64,000 bases of DNA from CAZCGA01 sp964498075 (GCA_964498075.1 CAZCGA010000017.1:8899-72898), one strand, 5' to 3'. Shown: positions 45,147 to 52,823, counted from the stretch's first letter. The notes: a model not told the origin generated them from the letters alone. Numbers and translations: made by a program.

Positions 45147-46039
45147 GGACGGCTCGGATGCACGACGCGCGCACGTCGCCCATGAGGCGCGGGGTCCTGC
45201 TGCTCCTGCTCTGTGCGGCAGCGGCGATGGCGCGAGCCGATGTTCAGCGCATCATCTCACTGACGCCGTCGGTGACCGAGACCCTCTTCGCGCTCGGGCT
45301 GGGAGCCAAGCTGGTGGGCGTCTCCACCTACTGCGACTATCCACCGGAGGCGCGGAAGATCGATCGGGTTGGAACGTTCCTCACTCCCAATGTGGAGGCG
45401 ATTGTCGCCAAGCATCCCGACCTCGTCATAGCGGTGCCGAGCCCGGGCAATCAGAACCCCGTGGAGACCTTGCGGCGACTCGGTCTGCAGGTGTTGATCG
45501 TCGATCCCAACTCCGTCGCCGAGATCGAAGAGTCGACGGTCACCATCGGGCGCGCGGTCGGGCACGATGCGGAGGCGCGCGCGCTGGTGACGCGCATCGA
45601 GCAAGGCATCGCCGCCATCCGTGCGCGTCTTGACGAGGTCCCGCCGCGCACGGTGCTGATGGTCGTCGGGCACACACCGTTGATCGCCGCCGGCGGTCGA
45701 ACCCTTCAGGACGAGCTGATCCGTTTGGCGCACGGCACCAACATCGCGGCGGCTGCGGGCAGCCTGTGGCCGCATCTGAGCATCGAGTTCGCACTTGCGG
45801 CGGCGCCGGACGTCATCATTGATACGACGATGGGCAACGAGGACGTGAGTGGCGCGGCGGCGGCGCAGGCGTTTTGGCAAGACTTCCCGACCATTCCGGC
45901 CGTGCGCACCGGTCGGGTGTGCGGATACCGCCAAATTGAGCTCTTGCGCCCCGGGCCGCGCGTCGTGGAAGCCTTGCAGACGATTGCGCGCTGTATTCAT
46001 CCGGAAGCACTTGAAGCCATGGGGTCGCTGGCTCACTGA
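45143..46039 (+). CDS. btuF: Cobalamin ABC transporter substrate-binding protein
   Basis: A 298-residue periplasmic binding protein of the BtuF/FecB class with a signal peptide ending near AMARADVQ. It starts RIISLTPSVTETLFALGLG, followed by LVGVSTYCDYPPEARKIDRV, a central helix and a second lobe with LMVVGHTPLIAAGGRTLQDE and AAPDVIIDTTMG. Two-lobe proteins of this class have one connecting helix and deliver B12 to BtuC. The start ATG overlaps the propeller gene stop; a later in-frame ATG (MRRGVLLLLL) would also give a good signal peptide. btuC follows 16 bases later. Confidence 0.9.
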   Translation: MRTARMHDARTSPMRRGVLLLLLCAAAAMARADVQRIISLTPSVTETLFALGLGAKLVGVSTYCDYPPEARKIDRVGTFLTPNVEAIVAKHPDLVIAVPSPGNQNPVETLRRLGLQVLIVDPNSVAEIEESTVTIGRAVGHDAEARALVTRIEQGIAAIRARLDEVPPRTVLMVVGHTPLIAAGGRTLQDELIRLAHGTNIAAAAGSLWPHLSIEFALAAAPDVIIDTTMGNEDVSGAAAAQAFWQDFPTIPAVRTGRVCGYRQIELLRPGPRVVEALQTIARCIHPEALEAMGSLAH

Positions 46040-46055
46040 GATTCAAAGAGCGCAC

Positions 46056-47075
46056 ATGACTCAATCCCATCTGACCTTCCGGCGCTTTGTGACGGTCAAC
46101 CTGGTCCTTGCTGGCCTATTGCTCTGCAGCATCACCGGCGCCGCGCTCGTCGGCAGTGTGCACGTCGACCTGGCGCGCGCGTTACGCACGGACGTACCGA
46201 ACAACAGCGATCGGATCATTCTGTTCGAGACGCGCTTGCCGCGCGTCCTGTTGGCGGCGATCGTCGGCGGGGCCTTGGCGACCGCGGGGGTCACATTACA
46301 GGGGCTGCTGCGCAATCCGTTGGCGGAGCCGCACCTCATCGGCGTCTCGGGGGGCGCGGCGTTGGGTGCCGTGATCGCCGTCATCATCGGCGGCCGCAGC
46401 ACCTTTACGGAAGCGTCGGTGCTGCCGCTCGCCGCGGCGGTCGGGGCGTTGGTATCGATGGGGATCATCTATCGGCTGGCGCTGGTGCATGGCCGTTTGC
46501 AACCGTATGTGTTGCTGCTGGCGGGCGTGGTGTACAACGCGTTCGCCGGTGCATTGATCCTGTGCGTGAATGCCGTCGCCGATTTCTACCAGGCGCAGGG
46601 CATCCTGTTTTGGCTGATGGGCAACCTGGCGACGCAGAGCTACCGGTTGGTGGCGACGATCGGTCTGTACACGGCCATCGGCACCGTCTGGCTCCTGTTG
46701 CAGACGCGTCAGCTCAACGTGCTCAGCCTCGGTGAGGAAGGGGCAATGCAGCTCGGCGTCGACGTCCATCGGGTCCGCCGTGCCGCGTTCTTGGGCGCCT
46801 CGTTCCTCGTGGGTGCGGTGGTCTCGGTGAGCGGCATGATCGGCTTCGTCGGCCTGATCGTGCCGCACGTGATGCGCTTGATCCTCGGTGCCGATCATCG
46901 TCTGCTCCTGCCGGCGTCGTTGCTCGCCGGCGCGACGTTCTTGATCTGGGCCGACACGATTGCCCGCACGGCGCTCGGTATCGTGGAGATCCCCGTCGGC
47001 GTGGTGACGGCGCTGTGTGGCGGCCCGTTCTTCGTCTATCTCTTGAGGCGCGAAGGGAGGAAGGTGTTCGGATGA
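46056..47075 (+). CDS. btuC: Cobalamin ABC transporter permease, FecCD family
   Basis: A 339-residue permease with about ten transmembrane segments, starting at ATG 46056. It has the FecCD motifs LPRVLLAAIVGGALATAGVT, QGLLRNPLAEPHLIGVSGGA, LLLAGVVYNAFAGALI, and the cytoplasmic loop GFVGLIVPHVMRLILGADHR that meets the ATPase. The end TALCGGPFFVYLLRREGRK is usual for the family. Its stop overlaps the ATPase start (ATGA), indicating coupling. Confidence 0.95.
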   Translation: MTQSHLTFRRFVTVNLVLAGLLLCSITGAALVGSVHVDLARALRTDVPNNSDRIILFETRLPRVLLAAIVGGALATAGVTLQGLLRNPLAEPHLIGVSGGAALGAVIAVIIGGRSTFTEASVLPLAAAVGALVSMGIIYRLALVHGRLQPYVLLLAGVVYNAFAGALILCVNAVADFYQAQGILFWLMGNLATQSYRLVATIGLYTAIGTVWLLLQTRQLNVLSLGEEGAMQLGVDVHRVRRAAFLGASFLVGAVVSVSGMIGFVGLIVPHVMRLILGADHRLLLPASLLAGATFLIWADTIARTALGIVEIPVGVVTALCGGPFFVYLLRREGRKVFG

Positions 47076-47935
47076 AACTGCCCCCTGACCCCCTCCTTGG
47101 TGAGGAGGGGGAACTCAAGAGAGCGGCGATCGACGCGCAGGGCTTGCAGTTCAGCTACGGCCGGGAACTGGTCATCGATGACGTCTCGCTGACCCTCGCG
47201 CCCGGCGAGATGCTCGGGGTCATCGGGCCGAACGGGTCGGGGAAGTCAACGCTGCTGCGTTTGCTGAGCGGCGTCCTGCAGCCCGCGGGCGGTAAGGTGC
47301 GCTTGCAGGGCCGTGCGTTGTCGACGTTCTCGCGCCGCGAGCTGGGTCAGGCGATCGCAGTCGTGCCGCAAGACACCGTGATCGAGTTTCCGTTCTCGGT
47401 CACCGAGGTGGTGCTGATGGGCCGTTCGCCGCACCTCGGCGGCTTTGCGTTCGAAGGCGATCGTGACCTCGCGGTGGCGCGTGCCGCCATGCAGCGCACG
47501 GGTGTGCTCCATCTGGCGCAGCGTTCCATTCACGAGCTGAGCGGCGGTGAGCGCCAGCGCGTCATCCTGGCGCGCGCCCTGGCGCAGGAGGCGCCGATCA
47601 TGCTGCTCGACGAGCCCGGGGCCTTCCTCGACATCCGGCACGAGGTCGAGATCTACGATCTCCTCGACGACCTGCGGCACGAGGGGCGCAGCATCCTCAC
47701 CGTGCTCCACGACCTCAACCTGGCGGCGCTCTACTGCGATCGCGTGGCGCTGCTGAAGGCCGGGCGGCTGGTGCGCCTCGGACCGCCGTCCGAGGTGATC
47801 ACCTACGCGACACTGACTGAGGTGTACGAGACCGAGGTCTACGTCGACCTCAACGACGTCACCGGCGCGGTGAACGTCCTGCCGCTCAGCCGCGTCTATC
47901 GCGAGCGTCTGCGGCGCGAGCCCGGGCGCGACTGA
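47072..47935 (+). CDS. btuD: Cobalamin ABC transporter ATP-binding protein
   Basis: A 287-residue ABC ATPase. Walker A is GPNGSGKSTLL, the Q loop lies in AVVPQDTVIEFPFSV, the signature is LSGGERQRV, Walker B is IMLLDEPGAFLD and the switch His is in TVLHDLNLAAL. The N-terminal 17 residues (MKLPPDPLLGEEGEL) come from a palindromic repeat element lying just after the start codon, so the native N-terminus probably began nearer RAAIDAQGLQFSYG. The C-terminal ~30 residues (TGAVNVLPLSRVYRERL) have a second divergent copy at 48626-48728. The last 40 bases overlap the antisense nucleotidyltransferase gene. Confidence 0.93.
   Translation: MKLPPDPLLGEEGELKRAAIDAQGLQFSYGRELVIDDVSLTLAPGEMLGVIGPNGSGKSTLLRLLSGVLQPAGGKVRLQGRALSTFSRRELGQAIAVVPQDTVIEFPFSVTEVVLMGRSPHLGGFAFEGDRDLAVARAAMQRTGVLHLAQRSIHELSGGERQRVILARALAQEAPIMLLDEPGAFLDIRHEVEIYDLLDDLRHEGRSILTVLHDLNLAALYCDRVALLKAGRLVRLGPPSEVITYATLTEVYETEVYVDLNDVTGAVNVLPLSRVYRERLRREPGRD
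47076..47113 (+). repeat. Palindromic repeat within the btuD 5' end
   Basis: CCCCCTCCT (47089-47097) and AGGAGGGGG (47103-47111) form a perfect 9-bp stem with a 5-base loop, preceded by AACTGCCCCCTGA. It resembles the inverted repeats at 50585-50620 and 50983-51018 in order and composition (AACCTCCCCT, then CCCCTCCTT/AAGGAGGGG). It is in frame and adds codons to btuD. Confidence 0.65.
47838..47935 (+). repeat. Direct repeat copy 1: present 3' end of btuD
   Basis: Shares GCGGTGAACGTCCTGCCGCT and the flanking reading frame with 48626-48728. Encodes VTGAVNVLPLSRVYRERL here. The pair flanks the nucleotidyltransferase module. Confidence 0.75.
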
Positions 47936-48432
47936 GGCGACGGGCGCGCATCGCGCATCTCGATCGCCTCACGCAAGAGCGGCAGCGTGCGCTTGTCCTT
48001 TTCATGCCCCAATTCTTCCTTCACGAGGATTTGCGTCTCCAGATCCAGCAGGGTGATATAGATCTCATGCAACTTCCGCCGCCTGGCATGTCGCACGAGG
48101 GCCGCGAAGTCTCGGTGCTTACCGATCATGCCGAGAACATCGAGCGGCCCGAATCGCGTCATGAGCAGGTGATGCCCTTCGCCGGCGAGCGCCTCGGCCG
48201 TCGGAGTCAATTTCACGTCCCGTCGGGACCGGTAGCAGGCTTGGAGTTCCTTCAGCGCGCCGAGGAGACGCGTCAGGTTGTCGCTGGCGCGGTCGTGCAC
48301 GATGTCCAGGTCGAACGTCGAGACCGGCACTCCCTCGATGACGGCAGCTACGCCGCCGACGAGGATAAAGCGCACGCGGTGGCGGCGCAGGATTTCGAGA
48401 ATGCGGGCGAAGTCAGTGCGCGGCGCGGCCAC
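47896..48432 (-). CDS. Nucleotidyltransferase of the AbiEii/MNT-like type
   Basis: A 178-residue protein starting at GTG 48432. The N-terminus has the polymerase-beta-type nucleotidyltransferase core: FILVGGVAAVIEGVPVST, then FDLDIVHDR with two catalytic aspartates. A GHHLLMTRFGPLDVLGMIG stretch supplies the later strand, and helices LLDLETQILVKEEL follow. Proteins of this size and pattern occur as toxin-like or stand-alone nucleotidyltransferases with a small upstream partner, as here (48413-48529). The basic C-terminal tail (SRPGSRRRRSR) is encoded opposite the 3' end of btuD with a 40-base overlap and may be a by-product of insertion. Target unknown. Confidence 0.8.
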   Translation of the reverse strand: MAAPRTDFARILEILRRHRVRFILVGGVAAVIEGVPVSTFDLDIVHDRASDNLTRLLGALKELQACYRSRRDVKLTPTAEALAGEGHHLLMTRFGPLDVLGMIGKHRDFAALVRHARRRKLHEIYITLLDLETQILVKEELGHEKDKRTLPLLREAIEMRDARPSPQSRPGSRRRRSR

Positions 48433-48529
48433 GGCGCAGTTTCGAAACTAGCTCGACATAGTCCTGCAGGACCTGGAGCCGCTCCGGTGGCTTCAGGCTC
48501 AGCATCCAGCGGATCAGGGAGCGGTCCAC
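48413..48529 (-). CDS. Small partner protein of the nucleotidyltransferase
   Basis: Short frame ending 20 bases inside the nucleotidyltransferase gene. The conserved-looking part is VDRSLIRWMLSLKPPERLQV then LQDYVELVSKLRRG, starting at GTG 48529 (38 residues); the frame can be extended upstream to 48625 without a better ribosome binding site. I have seen RWMLSLxPxERLxVLQ proteins encoded just before such nucleotidyltransferases. Overlap and order suggest an antitoxin-like or regulatory partner; this is inference. Confidence 0.6.
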   Translation of the reverse strand: MDRSLIRWMLSLKPPERLQVLQDYVELVSKLRRGRAAH

Positions 48530-48625
48530 CGCTTCAGCTTCGGGCCTGGCGTCTGGCGATCTTAGTCGGAGTCGGCGGGAACGCGTCACGTGGGCAAGGA
48601 TACCCTGGGGGCGATGCGTCCACAA

Positions 48626-48728
48626 TCTACGTCGTCGTCAGCGGCGCGACCGGGGCGGTGAACGTCCTGCCGCTCAGCCTCTATCGTGAGCGCTTGGGTC
48701 GCCAGCGACCGCAGAGAACGGCGCAATG
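48626..48728 (+). repeat. Direct repeat copy 2: detached btuD 3' end
   Basis: Reads TGAVNVLPLSLYRERLGRQ in frame, matching the BtuD C-terminus, and ends in a stop that overlaps the methyltransferase start by ATGA. It has no complete gene of its own. It looks like the original end of btuD, cut off by the module between the two copies. Confidence 0.7.
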
Positions 48729-49547
48729 ACCGGATGGCCAACCGATCTGCTGCGCTGCCCGCGCTGTGAGCGGGGCTCGCTCGCCCTTGCATCGGCGAAC
48801 GATCGTGTAGAGTGTCCACACTGCTCCGCGTCGTATCCGCTGATGGAAGGCGTGATCGATCTGTTGCCGGGTGTCTCGATGAAGCCGAGCCCGGCGCAGC
48901 GCACCATGGAGTCGGAGGCGATCGTCCGGATCTACGAGAGCCGCTGGTGGCGGCGCAGCGCACTTGTGACGCTGTTGCTCGGCATCTCCTTCGAGCAGGA
49001 ACAGGAGCTCATCTTGCGCACTGCCAACCTTCAGAAGACTGATACTGTGCTCGACCTGGCCTGTGGCCCGGGAATCTATGCCCGGCCCTTCGCACGCCAG
49101 GTTCCGGCTGGCACCGTGGTCGGATTGGACATCTCTCTTCCGATGCTCCGCTACGCCACGCGGCGGGCGCGCGAGGAAGGCCTGAGCAACCTGCTGCTCA
49201 TTCACGGCACGGCGCTGGAGCTGCCGTTCCCGGCGGACCGCTTCGATCTGGTGAACTGCTGCGGCGCGCTGCACCTGTTCCCCGACGTGCCGCGCGTCTT
49301 GCGTGAGATCGAGCGTGTGTTGAAGCCCGGCGGGTGTTTCACCGTGGCCGCGTCGCGCCACCGCAGCGGACGAGTTGCCGAGGTGGCGTCCGCATTGCGT
49401 CGGCGGGTCATCGGCCTCGACTCCTTTTCTCCCGCCGAGTTGGAGTCTCGCCTCGTCGACGCAGGTTTCGAAACGGTGCAGTGCCACCACGCCAAGCGCA
49501 TCTGGCTGATCATGAGCGCCCGGAAGGCCCATGCGCCGCGGTCGTAA
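48726..49547 (+). CDS. SAM-dependent methyltransferase with zinc-ribbon N-terminus
   Basis: A 273-residue enzyme. Residues 9-45 carry a four-cysteine zinc ribbon (LLRCPRCERGSL ... VECPHCSASYPLMEGVIDLL) of the Trm112/RlmA-like type. The class I methyltransferase fold follows: VLDLACGPGIYARPFA (motif I), VVGLDISLPMLRYA (acidic loop) and RFDLVNCCGALHLFPD, ending EIERVLKPGGCFTVA. Proteins with this pairing methylate rRNA, quinone precursors or unknown small molecules. Its start overlaps the orphan btuD 3' end, suggesting former co-translation with the transporter. The WYL regulator gene overlaps its end by 17 bases. Confidence 0.88.
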   Translation: MTGWPTDLLRCPRCERGSLALASANDRVECPHCSASYPLMEGVIDLLPGVSMKPSPAQRTMESEAIVRIYESRWWRRSALVTLLLGISFEQEQELILRTANLQKTDTVLDLACGPGIYARPFARQVPAGTVVGLDISLPMLRYATRRAREEGLSNLLLIHGTALELPFPADRFDLVNCCGALHLFPDVPRVLREIERVLKPGGCFTVAASRHRSGRVAEVASALRRRVIGLDSFSPAELESRLVDAGFETVQCHHAKRIWLIMSARKAHAPRS

Positions 49548-50556
49548 GTCTTCTGCGACGGAGCGACGCCGGCCGACGTACGGGGCGGCGACACGGCTGG
49601 CGCGGATCGTCCATAGCGTCCTCACGCAACCCACGGGACGCAGCTTCACGGGTCTCCAGGACGAGCTGGGGATCTCGCAACGCACGCTGCTGCGCTACGT
49701 CGCCGCATGCAAGCGCCATCTCGTCGACAGCTCCGGCCGGCCGCTGCTCGAAGTGACGCGCTACGGCGAGCGCGCAGTGCTGCGTCGCGCCAGCTTTGCG
49801 GAGGCGCCGGAGTCGACGGTGTTCCAGGTGCTGTTCCTGTATTTCGCCCTCACGGTGTTCCAGTTCCTCGAAGGCTCGGTGATCAAGGAGGGCATCGAGG
49901 ATGTGTGGGAGCGGTTCCGCAAGGCGGTCCCCGCCGCGCAGCGCGCCTGGCTCGCCGACTTTGCGCGGAAGTTCTACTCGATCCCATACGCGGTCAAGGA
50001 GTACGGCGCCCTCGACGACGTGCTCGACACGATCGTCACGTGTCTCGTGTACCAAGATCGGATACGCATCGACTACGGCGGCGTGTCCGGAAGGAGCAAG
50101 GTCCACGAGTTCGAGCCGTACACGCTGGCGATGTTCCGCGGCGGGCTCTATCTCATCGGCCGCAGCCAGTCGTCCCGCAAGATCCTCACGCTCGCGGTGG
50201 AGCGCATCCGCTCGGCGGACAAGCTCGGCGAGAAGTTCGCGTACCCGGACAGCTATTCACCGGAGAAGTACACCGACGGCACGTTCGGCATCATGGACGG
50301 CCCGGCGACCGACGTTGAGTTGCACATCTTGAACCCCGAAACCGTGACCTATCTCAAGGCGCGCCGTCTGCACCGCACGCAGCGATTCGCGGATCGCCGT
50401 GACGGAACGTCCGTACTGTCGATGACCGTGCGCGGCACCGAGGAGCTGTGCAACTGGATCCTCGGTCTTGGCCCGTGGGTGAAGGTGCTGAAGCCGAAGG
50501 GTCTGCGGGAGGAGGTGGCGCAGCTCCATGCGGAGGCGGCGCGGCTGTACCGTTGA
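49531..50556 (+). CDS. WYL-domain transcriptional regulator
   Basis: A 341-residue regulator. The N-terminal helix-turn-helix is GRSFTGLQDELGISQRTLLR near residues 35-60. The WYL domain lies about 170-250 (RIRIDYGGVSGRSKVHEFEPYTLAMFRGG, LYLIGRSQSSRKILTLAVERI). The C-terminal WCX extension ends VKVLKPKGLREEVAQLHAEA. WYL proteins bind nucleic acid-type ligands and often control defence or phage-response genes, or act as general repressors. The gene overlaps the methyltransferase and lies just before the DUF559 cassette. Confidence 0.92.
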   Translation: MRRGRKSSATERRRPTYGAATRLARIVHSVLTQPTGRSFTGLQDELGISQRTLLRYVAACKRHLVDSSGRPLLEVTRYGERAVLRRASFAEAPESTVFQVLFLYFALTVFQFLEGSVIKEGIEDVWERFRKAVPAAQRAWLADFARKFYSIPYAVKEYGALDDVLDTIVTCLVYQDRIRIDYGGVSGRSKVHEFEPYTLAMFRGGLYLIGRSQSSRKILTLAVERIRSADKLGEKFAYPDSYSPEKYTDGTFGIMDGPATDVELHILNPETVTYLKARRLHRTQRFADRRDGTSVLSMTVRGTEELCNWILGLGPWVKVLKPKGLREEVAQLHAEAARLYR

Positions 50557-50584
50557 GAATTCCGGCTGGTTGAGCGTTGGTCAG

Positions 50585-51018
50585 GTTCCCCTCCTTTCCA
50601 AGGAGGGGCCAGGGGAGGTTATCTTCGCTGCCGCACGACGGCTTCGATCCTCTCGAGCACCCCCTCGATGTTCTCGAAGATCTCCGCGTTCGTAAACCGA
50701 ATCACAGCGATGCCAAACTTCGCAAGGGAGCTTGTGCGCTCACTGTCGTACGCCACGCCGTCACTGATGAGGTGGGAGCCACCATCGACTTCGATTGCCA
50801 GCTTGCAGCTAGGCGAGTAGAAATCAACCACGAACGCGTCCACGCCGTATTGGCGGCGGAACTTTACGCCGAGCTGTTTTCCTCGCAAGCGCGACCAGAG
50901 TATGCGTTCCGCATCCGTAGCGTTGTTGCGCAACGTCCGTCGCTTCTCTCGTTGGCCCGTCTGATTGTAGTGAAGCGTCATCAACCTCCCCTTACCCCTC
51001 CTTGGAAAGGAGGGGAAT
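50585..51018. mobile_element. DUF559 nuclease cassette bounded by 36-bp inverted repeats
   Basis: The 36-base ends at 50585-50620 and 50983-51018 are inverted copies of each other (33 of 36 positions match). Each end contains a CCCCTCCTT/AAGGAGGGG hairpin. Between them is only the DUF559 gene. The left repeat supplies the stop codon and the right repeat the GGGGAGG ribosome binding site, so gene and repeats form one unit. No target-site duplication is evident to me. Confidence 0.65.
50619..50981 (-). CDS. DUF559 endonuclease-like protein
   Basis: A 120-residue protein of the Vsr-related restriction-endonuclease fold. It starts at ATG 50981 (MTLHYN), 3 bases after GGGGAGG provided by the flanking inverted repeat. 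It has LRNNATDAERILWSRLRGKQ, LGVKFRRQYGVDAFVVDFY, the catalytic Asp of VDFYSPSCKLAIEVDGGSH and a C-terminal IAVIRFTNAEIFENIEGV. The E-x-D residues (LAIEVDG) and the Asp of VVDF form the expected active site. Genes of this family are widespread and variable in number and often lie between repeats; function is not established. Confidence 0.9.
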   Translation of the reverse strand: MTLHYNQTGQREKRRTLRNNATDAERILWSRLRGKQLGVKFRRQYGVDAFVVDFYSPSCKLAIEVDGGSHLISDGVAYDSERTSSLAKFGIAVIRFTNAEIFENIEGVLERIEAVVRQRR

Positions 51019-51113
51019 GCCTCCCTACCTCCAGCTTACTGACGTGCCTCGACGAATCTGTGTCAACCGCTGACACTGCAAGTCTGCTACACGTGCCGCC
51101 CGGAGGTCGGACT

Positions 51114-51401
51114 ATGACAGGCGACGATGAAATCCATCGCGAGGGCACAACGAGCGGCGCCGAAATCGCCCCGGTCCCGAACGCCCCGCTGCAGTTGGGC
51201 GACCCGCAAATCGGCCGGCCGTGTCCATTCTGCCGGCAACCGTTTGCGGCCGGTGACGTAACGAGGTGGGCCGACGGCGGGCCCGCCGATGCCTCGGAGC
51301 TAGCCAAGGCCCGGCGGGGCCTGCCATACGTCAGCGGCCCGCCCTTCGAGCTGCACTACGATTGCGGCGATCCGCGGGGGCGCGCGTTGCGGTGGCACTG
51401 A
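51114..51401 (+). CDS. Small zinc-ribbon-like protein, unknown function
   Basis: Starts at ATG 51114 with CGGAGG 7 bases upstream, giving 95 residues. The middle has GRPCPFCRQPFAAGDVTRW, half of a zinc-binding site or a single CxxC, and the end has FELHYDCGDPRGRAL with another cysteine and a histidine. A short helix ASELAKARRG links them. I do not recognise the family. It stands between the DUF559 cassette and the convergent Mrr-like gene. Confidence 0.6.
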   Translation: MTGDDEIHREGTTSGAEIAPVPNAPLQLGDPQIGRPCPFCRQPFAAGDVTRWADGGPADASELAKARRGLPYVSGPPFELHYDCGDPRGRALRWH

Positions 51402-51485
51402 GCGGGGAGAAGCAAGCGCCGGGAGGGGGGCACACGCGGCTGGTCGGTATCCCATTTTCAGACGCATCCGCTGTTGGATGAGCAG

Positions 51486-52493
51486 CTATTCGCAGTCGCC
51501 AGAATCAAACACCCTTAGAACCAGGGCTCCCAAAACCCTGGCATCAATGAGTCGAAGAAGGCGGTTGGGGTTCGCCGCATTGTGTTCCTGGATGAACCGG
51601 AACCCTGCTTCCCCGCAAATGCCCGTCGTAAGTATGACACCAAAATTGAGATGGTTCACATCCCAACCATTCTCTAGTTGCTCGACCTTCTTCCTAAGTT
51701 CGTCCACTGAAACTTCTCCGCTGTACGATGCGACCTGCACGCCTACTACAAATTCGCGCGGAAGCAGCTCATCGGAAATTGTCACAACGAGATCTGATCC
51801 TCTGTCCCCCGCGCCTTCGAGAACCTCGCACTGGTAACCCATCCTCGTAAACAATTCTTCGCAGAACAGCCGGCTGAGATCGTGCCTGGGAAACGCCCTC
51901 TGAACTTGCTCAGCTACCGCATCTCGCATCTCGCCCAGAACGGTTTGAATTCTTCGATAGGCTATATCGGGGCCGGACTCGATCTTGCCCGCCTGCGGCA
52001 GCACATCCAAGAGCCGCTCGAATAGAGGGTGGTCCGTGATTTGATAGAACCGTCTGGGCAATCCTAGTCTTGCCCGAATGGTTGGAGGCACGATTTCGTC
52101 GTACCAGTCGATCGCCTCGTCAGTCAGCATCCGGCAGGTGCGGAAGGACCTGAAGTCCCCATCGACCGATTCGCTTTCCGGGGAATACTCATAGGCTCCG
52201 GTCACCTGAACGATGCAGAACTTTCCGTACTTGTCCTGGTGTGGGTAGAGCAGGTAGTCGTTCAGACCGACTCGGTCGAGGAAGCCGTGACAGTACCATG
52301 CATCTTGCAGTTCCTTCGTGAGAGCGTTCCATTCACCGCGCCTCGCCCGTTCCGTAATTTGCCGAAGATCAAGATCGTCCCGGTAGGACCACCCTATTCT
52401 TGCGCGGCCAGCCCGAAGAGACTTGAATACTCCAGGAATTACGAAACCGGGGACTTCGCGGTTCGATGTCCTGACCACAAAAGCATTTGGCAT
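51486..52493 (-). CDS. Mrr-like restriction endonuclease with altered active site
   Basis: A 335-residue protein, started at ATG 52493 (MPNAFVV) with AAGGA upstream; the longer frame runs into a repeat. The first ~210 residues are unassigned (WYCHGFLDRVGLNDYLLYP, FRTCRMLTDEAIDWYDEIVP). The C-terminal part is Mrr-type: FCEELFTRMGYQCEVLEG, GAGDRGSDLVVTI with the catalytic Asp, then FVVGVQVASYSGEVSVDEL, and LRLIDARVLGALV as closing strand. Mrr enzymes normally have Q-x-K after the second beta strand; here it is Q-V-A, so the lysine is lost or displaced. It may be an inactive or differently acting DNA-binding protein. Confidence 0.75.
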   Translation of the reverse strand: MPNAFVVRTSNREVPGFVIPGVFKSLRAGRARIGWSYRDDLDLRQITERARRGEWNALTKELQDAWYCHGFLDRVGLNDYLLYPHQDKYGKFCIVQVTGAYEYSPESESVDGDFRSFRTCRMLTDEAIDWYDEIVPPTIRARLGLPRRFYQITDHPLFERLLDVLPQAGKIESGPDIAYRRIQTVLGEMRDAVAEQVQRAFPRHDLSRLFCEELFTRMGYQCEVLEGAGDRGSDLVVTISDELLPREFVVGVQVASYSGEVSVDELRKKVEQLENGWDVNHLNFGVILTTGICGEAGFRFIQEHNAANPNRLLRLIDARVLGALVLRVFDSGDCE

Positions 52494-52823
52494 ACGAAGC
52501 GTCCTTCTGGTCCAAACGGTCTCACCGCCGACATACCATCGTCCGCGCATTGCCCTCAAGAGGTGGTCCGATTTCAGATGACGGCGCCTTAGCGCCACCG
52601 TTCGCCCTGAGCCCACTCGAAGGGCGTACCCGCGCCCAACATGGACGGCACCAGCGTGTCCCGAACGTCTTGGCCGTGCCCGCGGCAGGTGCTTCGACAG
52701 GCTCAGCACGAACGGTGGGCTTCGCCAGGAATCTCATTGAAGATGAGCTCGGCGCCCCGGTGTCAACGGCTGTCAGTGCCGGTCGCCTACTATGCATTCG
52801 AACAGACGCACAGGAGGCGACAG
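52494..52823. other. Intergenic region, 330 bp, with a repeat pair
   Basis: Lies between the divergent Mrr-like and AAA+ genes and should hold both promoters. The inverted repeat pair annotated at 52595-52718 fills the middle. No gene is supported in it. Confidence 0.5.
52595..52718. repeat. Inverted repeat pair of the widespread TTCGACAGGCTCAG type
   Basis: 52595-52624 begins CCACCGTTCGCCCTGAGCC and 52689-52718 is its imperfect inverse (CTTCGACAGGCTCAGCACGA). About 24 of 30 positions pair across a 64-base gap. Sequences of this type are scattered in many bacterial genomes as REP-like elements and produce spurious MLSLSKH frames. Confidence 0.65.

Noticed and set aside
48004..48729. 241-codon plus-strand frame across the nucleotidyltransferase region
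   Set aside because: Mostly antisense to the nucleotidyltransferase; only its last ~33 codons are meaningful, as the detached btuD 3' end.
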